This document shows, piece by piece, positions 39,398-48,299 of a stretch of 64,000 nt of DNA. The notes below the pieces were generated by a model. That model saw only the letters and a list, made by a program, of their open reading frames with translations, was not told the DNA's origin and did no database searches. Both the position numbers and the translations under genes were made by a program. Source of the DNA: Branchipolynoe longqiensis (taxonomy: Eukaryota; Annelida; Polychaeta; Phyllodocida; Polynoidae); NCBI GenBank assembly GCA_030323885.1, contig CM059193.1, positions 59,044,042-59,108,041 of the forward strand. Direction: 5' to 3'. Every line of letters starts with the position of its first letter. The stretch's first letter is position 1.

Positions 39398-40142
39398 TAG
39401 CCCTGTCACACTACGACGTAATGACGTCAGCGTAGGGAGAACGTGAAGAACATTGAACTTCTCGGCGTAGTATGCAAATTTAGGCACAAGTTGAACGTGG
39501 ATGCAGCGTAGTGGACGAGAGCGTAACATCGGTAAAGTGTAGTGATACCGTCATTCAACGAGAGAGGACAACGTCACTATGCTCACGGAACGTTATGAAC
39601 GTTATTCCATCGCCAGAAGAACGTTACGTGACGTTAGATACGTCATGAGACTTTGAACGTACGTTGAATGCACGTTCTCCTGACGTTCTCCTGACGTTCT
39701 CCTGACGTTCTCCTGACGTTCTCCTGACGTTCTCCTGACGTTCTCCTGACGTTCTCCTGACGTTCTCCTGACGTTCTCCTGACGTTCTCCTGATGTTCCC
39801 ATTACGCCACGTGGCCATTTGCACTCGGTTTAATGTGGGTCAACGTAGTGGAACATAGTTGAACGTAGTGAGCAGCGTTGGAATAACGTCCGTTTAATGT
39901 CATTGACGTTCACTGAACGTGAACAGAACGTATGGCGAACGTAAACCCTTACGTTCGAGCTACGTCGAAAGTTTTGAACATGTCCAAAACCTACGTAACT
40001 CGACGTAACACAATGTAATGTGACGTAGCTCGACATCATTCTAACGTCATTCTGATGTCATCATGACATAACCCAACGTAATGACGAAAAATGACCACGT
40101 TAGGCTCACGTTGGCTCGTTACGTCATAGTGTGACAGGGGTA
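39398..40142. mobile_element. Harbinger-like word-repeat element, ACGTTCTCC/GACGT type
   Basis: Left TAGCCCTGTCACACTACGA and right ATAGTGTGACAGGGGTA, flanked by TTA (39395-39397, 40143-40145). The uninterrupted host reads CTACGTTAGCCTCCACTA elsewhere, so the duplication is verified. The interior is CGTAGTG, AACGTTA and TGACGTCA-like words plus a pure 11-bp array at 39673-39793. The near-palindrome AAGTTTTGAACATGTCCAAAAC is at about 39969-39990. Confidence 0.9.
39673..39793. repeat. 11-bp tandem array (GACGTTCTCCT)n inside a word element
   Basis: About eleven perfect head-to-tail copies of GACGTTCTCCT; only the end unit deviates (GATGTTCCC). Perfect identity contrasts with the degenerate words around it, so this array is young. 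The minus-strand RRTSGERQENV frames are its translation and are not genes. Confidence 0.92.
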
Positions 40143-40384
40143 TTAGCCTCCACTATGTTCAACTACGTCCACTCACAGCTCTGTGACGGGACTTAATACC
40201 AATGTAGGCTGTTGTAGTTTGTACGTCACATGCATGAAAGGGAAAACATCGAGTACGTTAATGCTAATCAATAAAAGTCGAACTAGTTATCAAGGGTTTT
40301 CTCTTCAAATTTAGGTTTATTCGTTCAAAATTCATATTGGATTCGTTTAGTACAGCATGCAACGCAACATATTATCGGTCTGAG

Positions 40385-40770
40385 CGCCCGTTTCCCGTTT
40401 TGATAGGTCGTGGGAATTTCCAACCCACGGGTCCGAACCCTGGTTGAGTCAAACCAATGACCTAAAAATACTGTAAAACCTCTCTAACTCGACCGACCAT
40501 AGGACCGACATTAAGTGGTCCATTTAGGGAGGTGGTCGGTTTAGAGAGTTAGAATATCCTTATAATGGTATTGTTGGGACTCAAATAAAGCGATCGATAT
40601 CGGGGAGTGGTCGATCTGTGGAGGGGTTGATATAGAGAGGTTTTACTGTAACTACTTGTCATTACCTAGCCTAGTGTTCAGCATAACTAGGAAAGGGAAA
40701 AGAGTAGAGGAATGAGGATAGGTCTGCAATTTAAAATTCCCATGCTTAGTCAACTAATGAACCAAAATAC
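40385..40770 (+). mobile_element. SINE B, split by a MITE
   Basis: Head with GGTCCGAACCCTGGTTGAGT and CAAACCAATGACC, interrupted after CTAAAAATA by the MITE at 40471, then ACTACTTGTCATTACCTAG and the class-B tail GGAATGAGGATAGG ... CAACTAATGAACCAAAA. Confidence 0.8.
40471..40648. mobile_element. CAGTAAAACCTCT-type MITE inside SINE B
   Basis: CTGTAAAACCTCTCTAACTC to GATATAGAGAGGTTTTACTG, flanked by TA on both sides. Same 178-bp length as the copy at 1256-1433. Confidence 0.85.
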
Positions 40771-40807
40771 TAACAACAACAAAAAGCACATAAAGTACAC
40801 ACATTTT

Positions 40808-41687
40808 TAGCGTACGGCGGCGTAAGCGCGTTACGTCATATACGTCGGCATACGCCGCCATATGCTACGCATACGCTTCGCATACGCCGTCATACGCCAT
40901 CATACGCCGTCATACGCCGATCCTCCAACAAGCCTGTTTCCTTGCTCAAAATTTTCAGTGTATGGCAGCGTATGGATCATACGCTGCTCATACGCTAGGC
41001 GTATGTATGCATACACCGGCATAGGTTACGCATAGGTTAGGGGTACGTCGGCATAGGTTGGGCGTATGCTGGATTGACACCCGCCGGGTGTCTCTTGCGT
41101 ACCCTCAACGTTCTGTAAAAGTGGTGTCACACTATGGCGTATGGCGTTAGCGTATGGATTTTCGACCCATACGCCGTCATACATCGTCATACGCTTCGCA
41201 TACGCTATGCATACGCTACGCATACGCCGGCATACGCCGGCATACGCCGTCATACGCCGTCATACGCCGTCATACGCACGTCCGTCCAATTTTTTTTTTA
41301 GCATGCTCAAAAATGTTCGGCGTATGGCGGCGTATGGCTCATACGCTGCTCATACGCTTGACGTATGCTATGCGTACACCAACATAGGTTACGCATAGGT
41401 TGGGCATACGCTGAACTTGTCAATCACAACCGTCAAACCTCATCACAGTACGCTGCGCATAGGTCGGGATACGCTTTGAATACGCCGCCATAGGCTAGGG
41501 GTAGGTTAGGCATAGGTTAGGCATAGGTTAGGCATAGGTTAGGCATAGGTTAGGCATACGCTGGGCATACGCTTCAGATGCCGCTGGGACCTCGTGCGTA
41601 GCGTATGACGGCGTATGACGGTGTGTGGGTCGAAAACCGCATATGCCGGCATACGCTAACGCCATATGCCGTAATGTGACAGGGCCT
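40808..41687. mobile_element. Harbinger-like word-repeat element, CATACGC type, copy 2 (left end lost)
   Basis: Collinear with copy 1 (5524-6359), including the non-word patches ACACCCGCCGGGTGTCTC and GTCAATCACAACCGTCAAAC. The right end AATGTGACAGGGCCT is followed by TTA. The first ~30 bases of the left terminus are missing. A 12-bp GGTTAGGCATAG unit is expanded at about 41505-41560 relative to copy 1. Confidence 0.85.
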
Positions 41688-41794
41688 TTATCAAGTAGCA
41701 GATGACCGCACGCCGTGGCCGAATCAATAGAGCGCAGGCCTCTCGTACGGGAGATCAGGAGTTCGATTATAGGTCGAGTCAAACCAATAGCTTA

Positions 41795-42503
41795 AGGGGC
41801 TGTCACATTACGGCGTATGGCGGGAGCGTATGGCGGCGTAGCCGCTTTACGTCATATACGTCGGCATACGCCATATACGCTACTCATACACTATGCATAC
41901 GCTACTCATACGCTACTCATACGCCACCAGATGCCGCCAGATGCCGGCTTATGAGGCATACGCCACCATACGCTTTCATAAATCCGTCCGTCCACATTTT
42001 TTTGTGCATGCTCAAAAAATCTCGACCTATGAGGGCGTATGGCCCATACGCTACTCATACGCCGGCATACGCTCCTCATACGCCGGCATACGCTCCTCGT
42101 ACGCTAGGGGTACGCCGGCATAGGTTTTTCATACGCTCAACTTGTGTCACCGGCGTATCTCTAGCGTATGTAGCGTATGCATAACCTATGAGTTACGTAT
42201 GGGAGCGTACTCCTAGCGAATGCACAGCGCATGCACAGCATATGCACGTTACTCATACGCGCATACGCTACGCGTACGCTACTCATACGCTAATCGTACG
42301 CTCCACATGCCAATCAAAACTGTCAAAAAATGTCACAGCACGCTTCCATACGCTCCTCATACGCTCCTTGTACGCTCCTCATAGGTTCCACATACGCTCA
42401 AAACCAGCCGAAAAGTCACCAAATGTCATCATAGGCCGGCACGCGCAGGACCTACGTAGGTTTTCAATACGCTCCCGCCATACGCCATAATGTGACAGCC
42501 CCT
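41795..42503. mobile_element. Harbinger-like word-repeat element, CATACGC type, copy 3
   Basis: AGGGGCTGTCACATTACGGC to CATAATGTGACAGCCCCT, inverted, with TTA on both sides (41792-41794, 42504-42506) inside a SINE. Core patch GTGCATGCTCAAAAAATCTCG at about 42004. About 709 bp. Sequence differs from copies 1 and 2 in the interior but resembles copy 4 at 59446. Confidence 0.93.
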
Positions 42504-42681
42504 TTACAGAATTTATACTTGTCGCTTCTTAGCTTGGTTCTCGGCATTAATAGAATAAGGCAAGGACTGGTTAGCTCAGTGTCAGGATAATGTGACTGAG
42601 ATGGATATTGGGTCATGGTGCTGTGGCCTGGTTTCCCAGTTGGGCAGCATTATAAAGTTGCCATGAGTGTGCACTACCACA

Positions 42682-43298
42682 GACGACTTGCTATCCGGAC
42701 CGCACTTCGTGCACACCTCTCTCTCTCTATCTCCTCTCCGCTGGCCTTGCTCCTCCTTGATATGTCTGAAAAGAGTTCCAGGAGGGGGAGCCCACCAGCA
42801 TTTCACTTTCTACTCTTACTCTGTCCGTGCCTTTGGCTCGCCGGCTGGTCACCATAGAGCAAATAGACACAGTCCTTTGACTCAACTATCCTCATTTCTC
42901 TTTCCTAGACTCTACCCTTTTTTTCTCTCCCAGGCATATTCCTCACCCTGACCAGGGGAGTTGTGTGCTTGTGTGGGGCCCTGTACTTTACCTTTTCTCT
43001 CACTTTGTTCTCGTTGCTGGAACCGCTTTGCCCCCCTTTACCCGTCCCTTCCTCCCAAACTCTTGCTGCTGTCGACTGGATACGAGTGCTCTACTACCAC
43101 CGGACCGAAGAGATTCGGGGCCGCCCCAACACTTCACCGTTTAAATGTTGTAAAAATGTCCCCAGCTTCTACAACTGTCCCACCTGAAGATTAATCTTTA
43201 ACCAAAGATTGGGCCGATATATCGGAGCCTCTCTATAATGTTGCAGTTCTGCAACCAGTAACCGTCGTAAGGTTACAAACAACCCCACAAGCAAGCAA
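42682..43298 (+). mobile_element. Retroposon G, 617 bp, 11-bp target duplication
   Basis: Inserted in SINE A with GCACTACCACA duplicated exactly (42671-42681, 43299-43309). The 3' end is ACAAACAACCCCACAAGCAAGC, a short AAGC-type tail. Near the 3' end CACCTGAAGATTAATCTTT, AACC and AAAGATTGGGCC form a perfect 7-bp stem hairpin (about 43180-43215) followed by GATATATCGG. This CTGAAGA-stem-GGCCGA layout recalls terminal sequences of Penelope-like and some LINE elements (inference). No RT is encoded; frames of 60-94 codons show no motif. Confidence 0.75.
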
Positions 43299-43665
43299 GC
43301 ACTACCACAAGTAGTTACCGGTCCTGATATGACCTTAGATGATGCCAGGATGTAAAACACCAACAACCAACCAACCGTAGCAGGTGAATCTAGTTTGACA
43401 CCAATCTACACGTCCTGTAATCACAATTGCGCAAATATTTAAGTAATTATCCATTAAACCACCATAGTATTAAGTTTATTATTAGTTAGAAATATCAAAC
43501 TTGTGATATTTTATTTTGGATGGATTAGTCAACTTGAAAGAAGACAGTGAGTTTTTTGTGGGTCTTTTTAAAACTGTATTTCTATTATTGTTTCTTGTCC
43601 CAACTCTACAGCCAGAGATTGTAAAGCGGTGTGCTAGTTTAGTTAGCAGGTTAGATCTTGCCTAA

Positions 43666-44150
43666 AGCTAAGATTCCAGATACTCGGTATGCGGTATGCA
43701 GCATGCGAATGCGAATGTGGTATATGTGGCATAGATATATGCCAACCCCCAATAGCCGATGTTTACTTTTTGTGCTGGGGGTCGTTAAACAAACAAACAC
43801 ACCAAAAAAGATACCCATGACATTTTTGGGTTTATTTGCTCCAAATTTGTGAAGGAAGATCAAAGTTACTATTGTTTACTATGGCAAATGCAGCAGCATT
43901 CGGATTCGGATTCGCACGGATCGGTCCAAGGGTCGATCCATTTGTCGCATTGGCATTGACATTGGCATTGGCATTGGCATTGGCATTGGCATTGGCATTG
44001 GCATTGGCATTCGTATTCGCATTCGCAATCGCAGTCGCATTCGCATTCGCAATCGCATTCAGACGTATGGAAGCAATACTATGCCTTTACATGCTTTTCA
44101 AATTTGTTGCCGCATTCGCATTTGCATACCGTGTATATGGAATCTTATCT
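43666..44150. mobile_element. Word-repeat element, GCATTCGCA type
   Basis: Termini AGCTAAGATTCCAGATAC and GTATATGGAATCTTATCT are inverted and flanked by TAA (43663-43665, 44151-44153). The words are ATGCGAATGCGAATG on the left and GCATTCGCATTC on the right, with a (CATTGG)n expansion at about 43956-44012. The plus-strand ALALAL frame at 43836-44153 is the translation of that repeat. Confidence 0.78.
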
Positions 44151-44229
44151 TAAATTGAAAATAGTACCAGTCAAAGGACATCAGAGATGGTTTTTGCTAT
44201 CATGTACCATCAATGTGACCATTTCCCTA

Positions 44230-44546
44230 TCAATATCCAAGATCATATCAAGACAGGCGGTACTGACTTGTGACAGCACACACCCATGACAACTTCATAG
44301 TGCTGCCCCAGTGGGACTGATACCCATGTCGCACGCGTCATGATAACCGGATATTCCACTCAGCTGGCACATTATCCGCACATTGAGCCAACCATTCCTT
44401 GACCAACCTTGGCAATGTCGCGCATCAAGAAAAGTTAGCGACAAGTATAACATTCGTAAAATCTTTAGTTCGACTCGGCCTGGAGATTGATGTCATGACC
44501 TCCCAAATGAGACACAAGCGCTCCACCTACTCGGTCATCCTGGTGC
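44230..44546 (-). mobile_element. SINE A, old diverged copy
   Basis: Recognisable in inverse orientation (AAGATCATATCAAGACAGG; AGCGACAAGTATAACATTC; ACCTACTCGGTCATCCTGG) but with many substitutions and small indels. Confidence 0.65.
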
Positions 44547-44769
44547 TGACAGTAGACGCCGCTGTCATGTGACACTTGTAATTAACACACGTGACAGCTC
44601 CCCGGCCCAGGTGGAGGACGCAGGCTTACAGCCTCCAGCGTCGGACAACATCAAAGATCCAGTTTGGTCACATGATCTCAGTTGATCAGCAGCCATGGTT
44701 GCCATTGGTAACAGAAAAACATGCCAAGGTTCATCTCACCCAACATAAACTGGTGAATAATTGGGGAAT

Positions 44770-45515
44770 AACTGGTGGGGAAGGGAGGGAGGTGGGAGGG
44801 GAGGGAGGGGAGGAAAGGGGAGGAAGGGGAGGGAGGGGATGGGAGTGGAGGGAGGGGAAGAAGGGGCGGGGAGGGGAGGGACGGGAGGGAGGGGAGTGAG
44901 GGAGAGGAGGGAGGGGAGGGAAGGGAGGGGAGGGAAGGGAGAGGGGAGGGAAGGGAGTGGATGGAGTGGAGGAAGGGCCGGGAGGGGACGGAGGGAGGTA
45001 GGGGATGGAGGGAGGGGGGGAAGGGAGGGAGGGAAAGAAGTGGAGGCGAGGGGAGAGAGAGAGGGGAGGGAGGGAAGGAAGGGGAAGGAAGGAGGGGAGG
45101 CGGGAGGGAGGTAGGGGAGGGAGAGGAGGAAGGGGAGGGAGAGGAGGAAGGGGAGGGAGTGGAGTGAGGGGAGGGAGGGGAGGGAGAGAGGGGAAGGAGG
45201 GGAGGGAAGGAACGAAGAGGGAGGGGAGGAAGGGGAAGGAAAGAGGGGAGGGAGGGAGGGAAGGGGTAGGGATGGGAGGGAGGGAAAGGAGGGAATGGAG
45301 GAGAGGAAGGGGAGGAAATGGAGGAAGGGGAGGAAAGGGAGGGGATAGAGGGAGGGGAGGGAAAGAAGGGAGGGGGGAGGGAAGGGAGGGAGGGAAGGGA
45401 GGGAGAGGAGGGAGGGGAGGGAGGGGGGAGGGGAGGAAGGGAGGGGAGGGAGGGGAGGGAGGGGAGGGAGGGAGGGAAGGGAGGGGAGGGAGGGGAGGGA
45501 GGGAGGGGGGTCACC
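44770..45515. repeat. Pure purine tract (GGGAGGGAGGGGA)n
   Basis: About 745 bases almost free of pyrimidines on the plus strand, with GGGAGG, GGGGA and GGAAGG words and no fixed period. Gly/Arg/Glu frames (plus) and Pro/Ser frames (minus) up to 278 codons are artefacts. Such tracts can form triplex or G-quadruplex structures. Confidence 0.93.
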
Positions 45516-46109
45516 TCTGTTTTATTGCATGGAGGAAGAAAATCTTTTATTTACATCGTCGATGTCGAATGTGGCCACTTTCGGTCTCATGCAGAGCAAC
45601 CAATCGTTCTCTCCTAACTGTACGCTTGTTGTTGTGGTTGAGTGATTGATTCCTGATGATTTAATGCCAAGTCGGCAGCAAGGGCCATATTCATGGCGAA
45701 AAGCTAGTGGTGTCTATTTTGTCGGTCTTGTCAATCACATTAACGTGCCTACATTGAAACTTAAATGAGATTCTTAAGAAACCCAAATAAACCAAGAAAT
45801 CTAGTCGTGGAAATATATATATATGTGATGCCTAGCGAATTATGTCCACCTTGCCTCCACCGGATGAAGACCAGTGTCAGTCGCACTGGAGGATTTTGGT
45901 TATATATATATATATATGTTGTTTATCTTATATATGAAATATAATTTATTCAATACACCATTACAAATACACAAACAAGCCCAAGTCAGTACCTGTTCTG
46001 ATATAATCTTGGATGTTTATAGGGCATAAAACCCCAATAAATAATAACCTCCACCAAAGGGAAGGGGTGTGGTAACCATGCTGTCATGCGGTCAGTAAGT
46101 GGTAACTAA
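45516..46109. other. No gene; small hairpin and SINE tail fragment
   Basis: At 45848-45895 a hairpin CCAGTG TCAGTCG CACTGG follows CCACCGGATGAAGA and is flanked by (AT)n. A decayed SINE A tail (GTTCTGATATAATCTTGG; GGGCATAAAACCCCAAT) is at about 45985-46050. Confidence 0.5.
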
Positions 46110-46437
46110 TACCCCCATCACACCAAAGTAGTTCTTACTAGATTGTTGAAAATGTTGACGAACAGGCTCAACCTGTGTGCGAACGGAGTGAATGTACTAA
46201 CAACGTTTTACAAACTTTTTACGAACTGCATAGACAGGCAAGGACGGAAGGGTGCTCCACAACTTTGAGCATGCTCAACATTTTCGACGGCCACGTTCTA
46301 CCCCATTTTAGAATGGGGTCGGACGTTTTGAGAACTAGTTTGGTGTTAGTTGATGTAAATATATTTGCGAGCACAATTTCACTGAAATCTATATCAGAGA
46401 CAGATGTAGTACAAGAATACTACCAAGTCTAGCCATC
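46110..46437. mobile_element. Partial word-repeat element (AGTAGTTCTTACTAG type)
   Basis: TAATACCCCCATCACACCAA has the TAA + CCCC..TCACAC layout, and the core TTTGAGCATGCTCAACATTT occurs at about 46263. Words such as GTGCGAACGGAGTG and TTTTACGAACTGC recur loosely. No right terminus found. Confidence 0.5.
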
Positions 46438-46454
46438 AGAAACCATGAAAAGTT

Positions 46455-46782
46455 GGTTGGTTGTTGGAGTTTTACATCCTGGAAACATCTACGGTCATAT
46501 CAGAATGGGTACCGACTTGTGACAGTGCACACTCATGGCAACTTAATAGTGCTGCCCCACTGGGAAATCAGGCCAATGGCACCATGAACCAATATCCCAC
46601 TCAGTCACATTATCCTGACACTGAGGTAACCAATACTTGCCCTATCCTATTAATGCCGAGTCCCAGGCTAGGAAACGACAAGTATCAATTCTATAAGTCA
46701 TTGGTTTGACTCGACCGGGAACCAAACTCCCGACCTTCCCCATGCGAGACCCGCGCTCTATCGATTCGGCCACCGCACCCGG
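46455..46782 (-). mobile_element. SINE A, full length
   Basis: Tail TTACATCCTGGAAACATCTA at the left, middle GGAAACGACAAGTATCAATT, head ATCGATTCGGCCACCGCACC at the right. The inverse B box reads CCGGGAACCAAACTCCCGAC. Confidence 0.85.
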
Positions 46783-46935
46783 TGGTCAGGTTGACTTTTT
46801 GCGCCTGAACTCTTCATTTGTGTTCATAGGTTAACAAATGTGTTTATCCTAGAATGCTGGGCCTTGGACTGGGAGGGAAAACAACGCCACTTCGGTCACG
46901 TGAACACAGCAGGTCGCGGCTTCAGTGCCTCCTAA

Positions 46936-47990
46936 AGCCCCATTTGCACTACGGCTTGCGACTGCTTGTGACCATTTAGTGACCACTTTGGACCAAAAGA
47001 CCTGCAGTCACCGGCGACCTCCTTGCGACCAAAGCAACGGTCACAGATGCCAACATAATGGTCACCAACCTCTGGGTAACAATTCACCCTATTCACGCGC
47101 GACCTAATTAGGCATCAGAACGAGGCTGAGTAAGCGCCGGTATTGGAAATGGCCATAAGACACTGCTGTGTGCCGAGGTGTATGAACTACTACATAAATT
47201 AAAGGAGTAAGATTTGAAGATATTCACTATTGAAACTATCATAATCATCTTTGCTTACTTTTGTCTATTTATTGGTCAGTTTTCATGAAGATTGAGTGAT
47301 GATCAGATACATTTCAGTAGGCAATGTCAACAAAGTCACTCACCTTGGCTGCCAATCTTTTCTTAAATTCAAAATTGCATAACTTTCTTAATATAGATAT
47401 AGTACAAAAATATATTTTAACCCTTTTAAAGCTTTTATTAATTTGTAATTACTAAGACTAGTTGTTTAAATGTGTTACACAGATAACTACGCTGACAGTG
47501 CTGCATGATACATGATACCACCATAACTATGCAGACTTGAAGTTGACAGTCAGTCACATTGTAGTTAAAGAATAGGAAAAGCACCATGCAAGGTTCACCC
47601 AATCTTCGTGAAAATTGGCCAATAGATAGAAAACAGGTATGCAAAGATGAATATGGTAGTTTAAAAAATGAATACCCTCAAATTTGAGCGATTTCGAGAG
47701 ATTTTCGTAAACAAAAAATTATTCACATTACTTTTCATACAGCGGCGCCTGGCAGATGCGTAAATGCCCTCGGTCTGGTTTCAACATGGCCGCGGCGTGA
47801 ATAGGGTGAATTCTGGTTGAAAGATAGAATTTATTGCAGTGGCTCCAAGCTCCTTGCAACCATGTTGGTGACAAGGAGGTCGGTGACCACTGAGGAGGAC
47901 TTTGCGACTATTTTACCACCCCCTGTGACCTTAGCCACGCCACCTGTACTTTGGTGCAACCGGTCGCAGCCGGGTGGTGGTGAGGCAGTT
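46936..47990. mobile_element. Harbinger-like word-repeat element, GGTTGCAA type, copy 2, with nested element
   Basis: TAA then AGCCCCATTTGCACTACGGC TTGCGAC opens the element. GACCTCCTTGCGACC, AAGGAGGTCGG and GCAACCGGTCGCAGC words follow on both sides of a 738-bp insertion (47083-47820). The right terminus is unclear near 47980. Confidence 0.7.
47083..47820. mobile_element. TTCACCCTATTCACGC inverted-repeat element nested in the GGTTGCAA element
   Basis: Termini TTCACCCTATTCACGC (47083-47098) and GCGTGAATAGGGTGAA (47805-47820) are perfect inverted repeats. The interior is AT-rich with a long inverted pair (for example AACTGACCAATAAATAG-like around 47275 and GGCCAATAGATAGAAAAC around 47620). 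No other copy in the window. Confidence 0.75.
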
Positions 47991-48299
47991 ACCATGGTGA
48001 CACGGCTGTCGTCTGCTTGCAGCAAAAGGGCGGGAAACTCTCAGGTCGCTTGCTATCATTATCAACCATATGTATAATAAATGATAGAGAGAAGGACAGT
48101 AATGGGGTGTGATGGGGAGGGGAGAACGGGTGGAGATGGGGATGGGGTAAAGGACTGTCAGGTGACACCGTGGACTATTGTGATTGGCTGGTCGATACCC
48201 GGCTCCAAATGGCTCAAGTGGATTCAAGGTTATACTTATAGTCTTGGAGCACCAACTTCAGAACCACCCCTAGCGGGAATTTGGTGCAACCGCGCCGGT

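Larger units (their letters stand above)
38694..40193. mobile_element. TTCAACTACG/CTAGAGTATG word element with two nested insertions
   Basis: Flanked by TAA (38691-38693, 40194-40196). Left CCAGGGCTGTGTCCAAGTA and right GTCCACTCACAGCTCTGTGA. The left part repeats GAGTATGCTAGA words, followed by the core AACATGTTCAAAACTTAAAT (38811-38830); the right part repeats GTTCAACTAC. Two later insertions, 38879-39216 and 39398-40142, can be removed at their target duplications to leave a ~400-bp element that matches 58810-59234. Confidence 0.8.
41703..43378 (+). mobile_element. SINE A, interrupted twice
   Basis: Three SINE parts in order: head 41703-41794 (GTGGCCGAATCAATAGAGCG; CAGGAGTTCGATTATAGG), middle 42504-42681 (ACTTGTCGCTTCTTAG through GAGTGTGCACTACCACA), and tail 43299-43378 (GTCCTGATATGACCTTAGATG). 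Removing the CATACGC element (41795-42503) and retroposon G (42682-43298) with one copy of each target duplication restores a normal class-A layout. Confidence 0.88.

Noticed and set aside
39602..39824. RRTSGERQENV repeat protein on the minus strand
   Set aside because: Two phases of the same 11-bp array are open; there is no independent coding evidence.
43836..44153. ALALAL/AFAF membrane-like frame
   Set aside because: Translation of (CATTGG)n and GCATTC words inside an inverted-repeat element.
44678..45514. 278-codon Pro/Ser-rich minus-strand frame and Gly/Arg/Glu plus-strand frames
   Set aside because: Compositional artefact of the polypurine tract; all phases are open and no domain is present.
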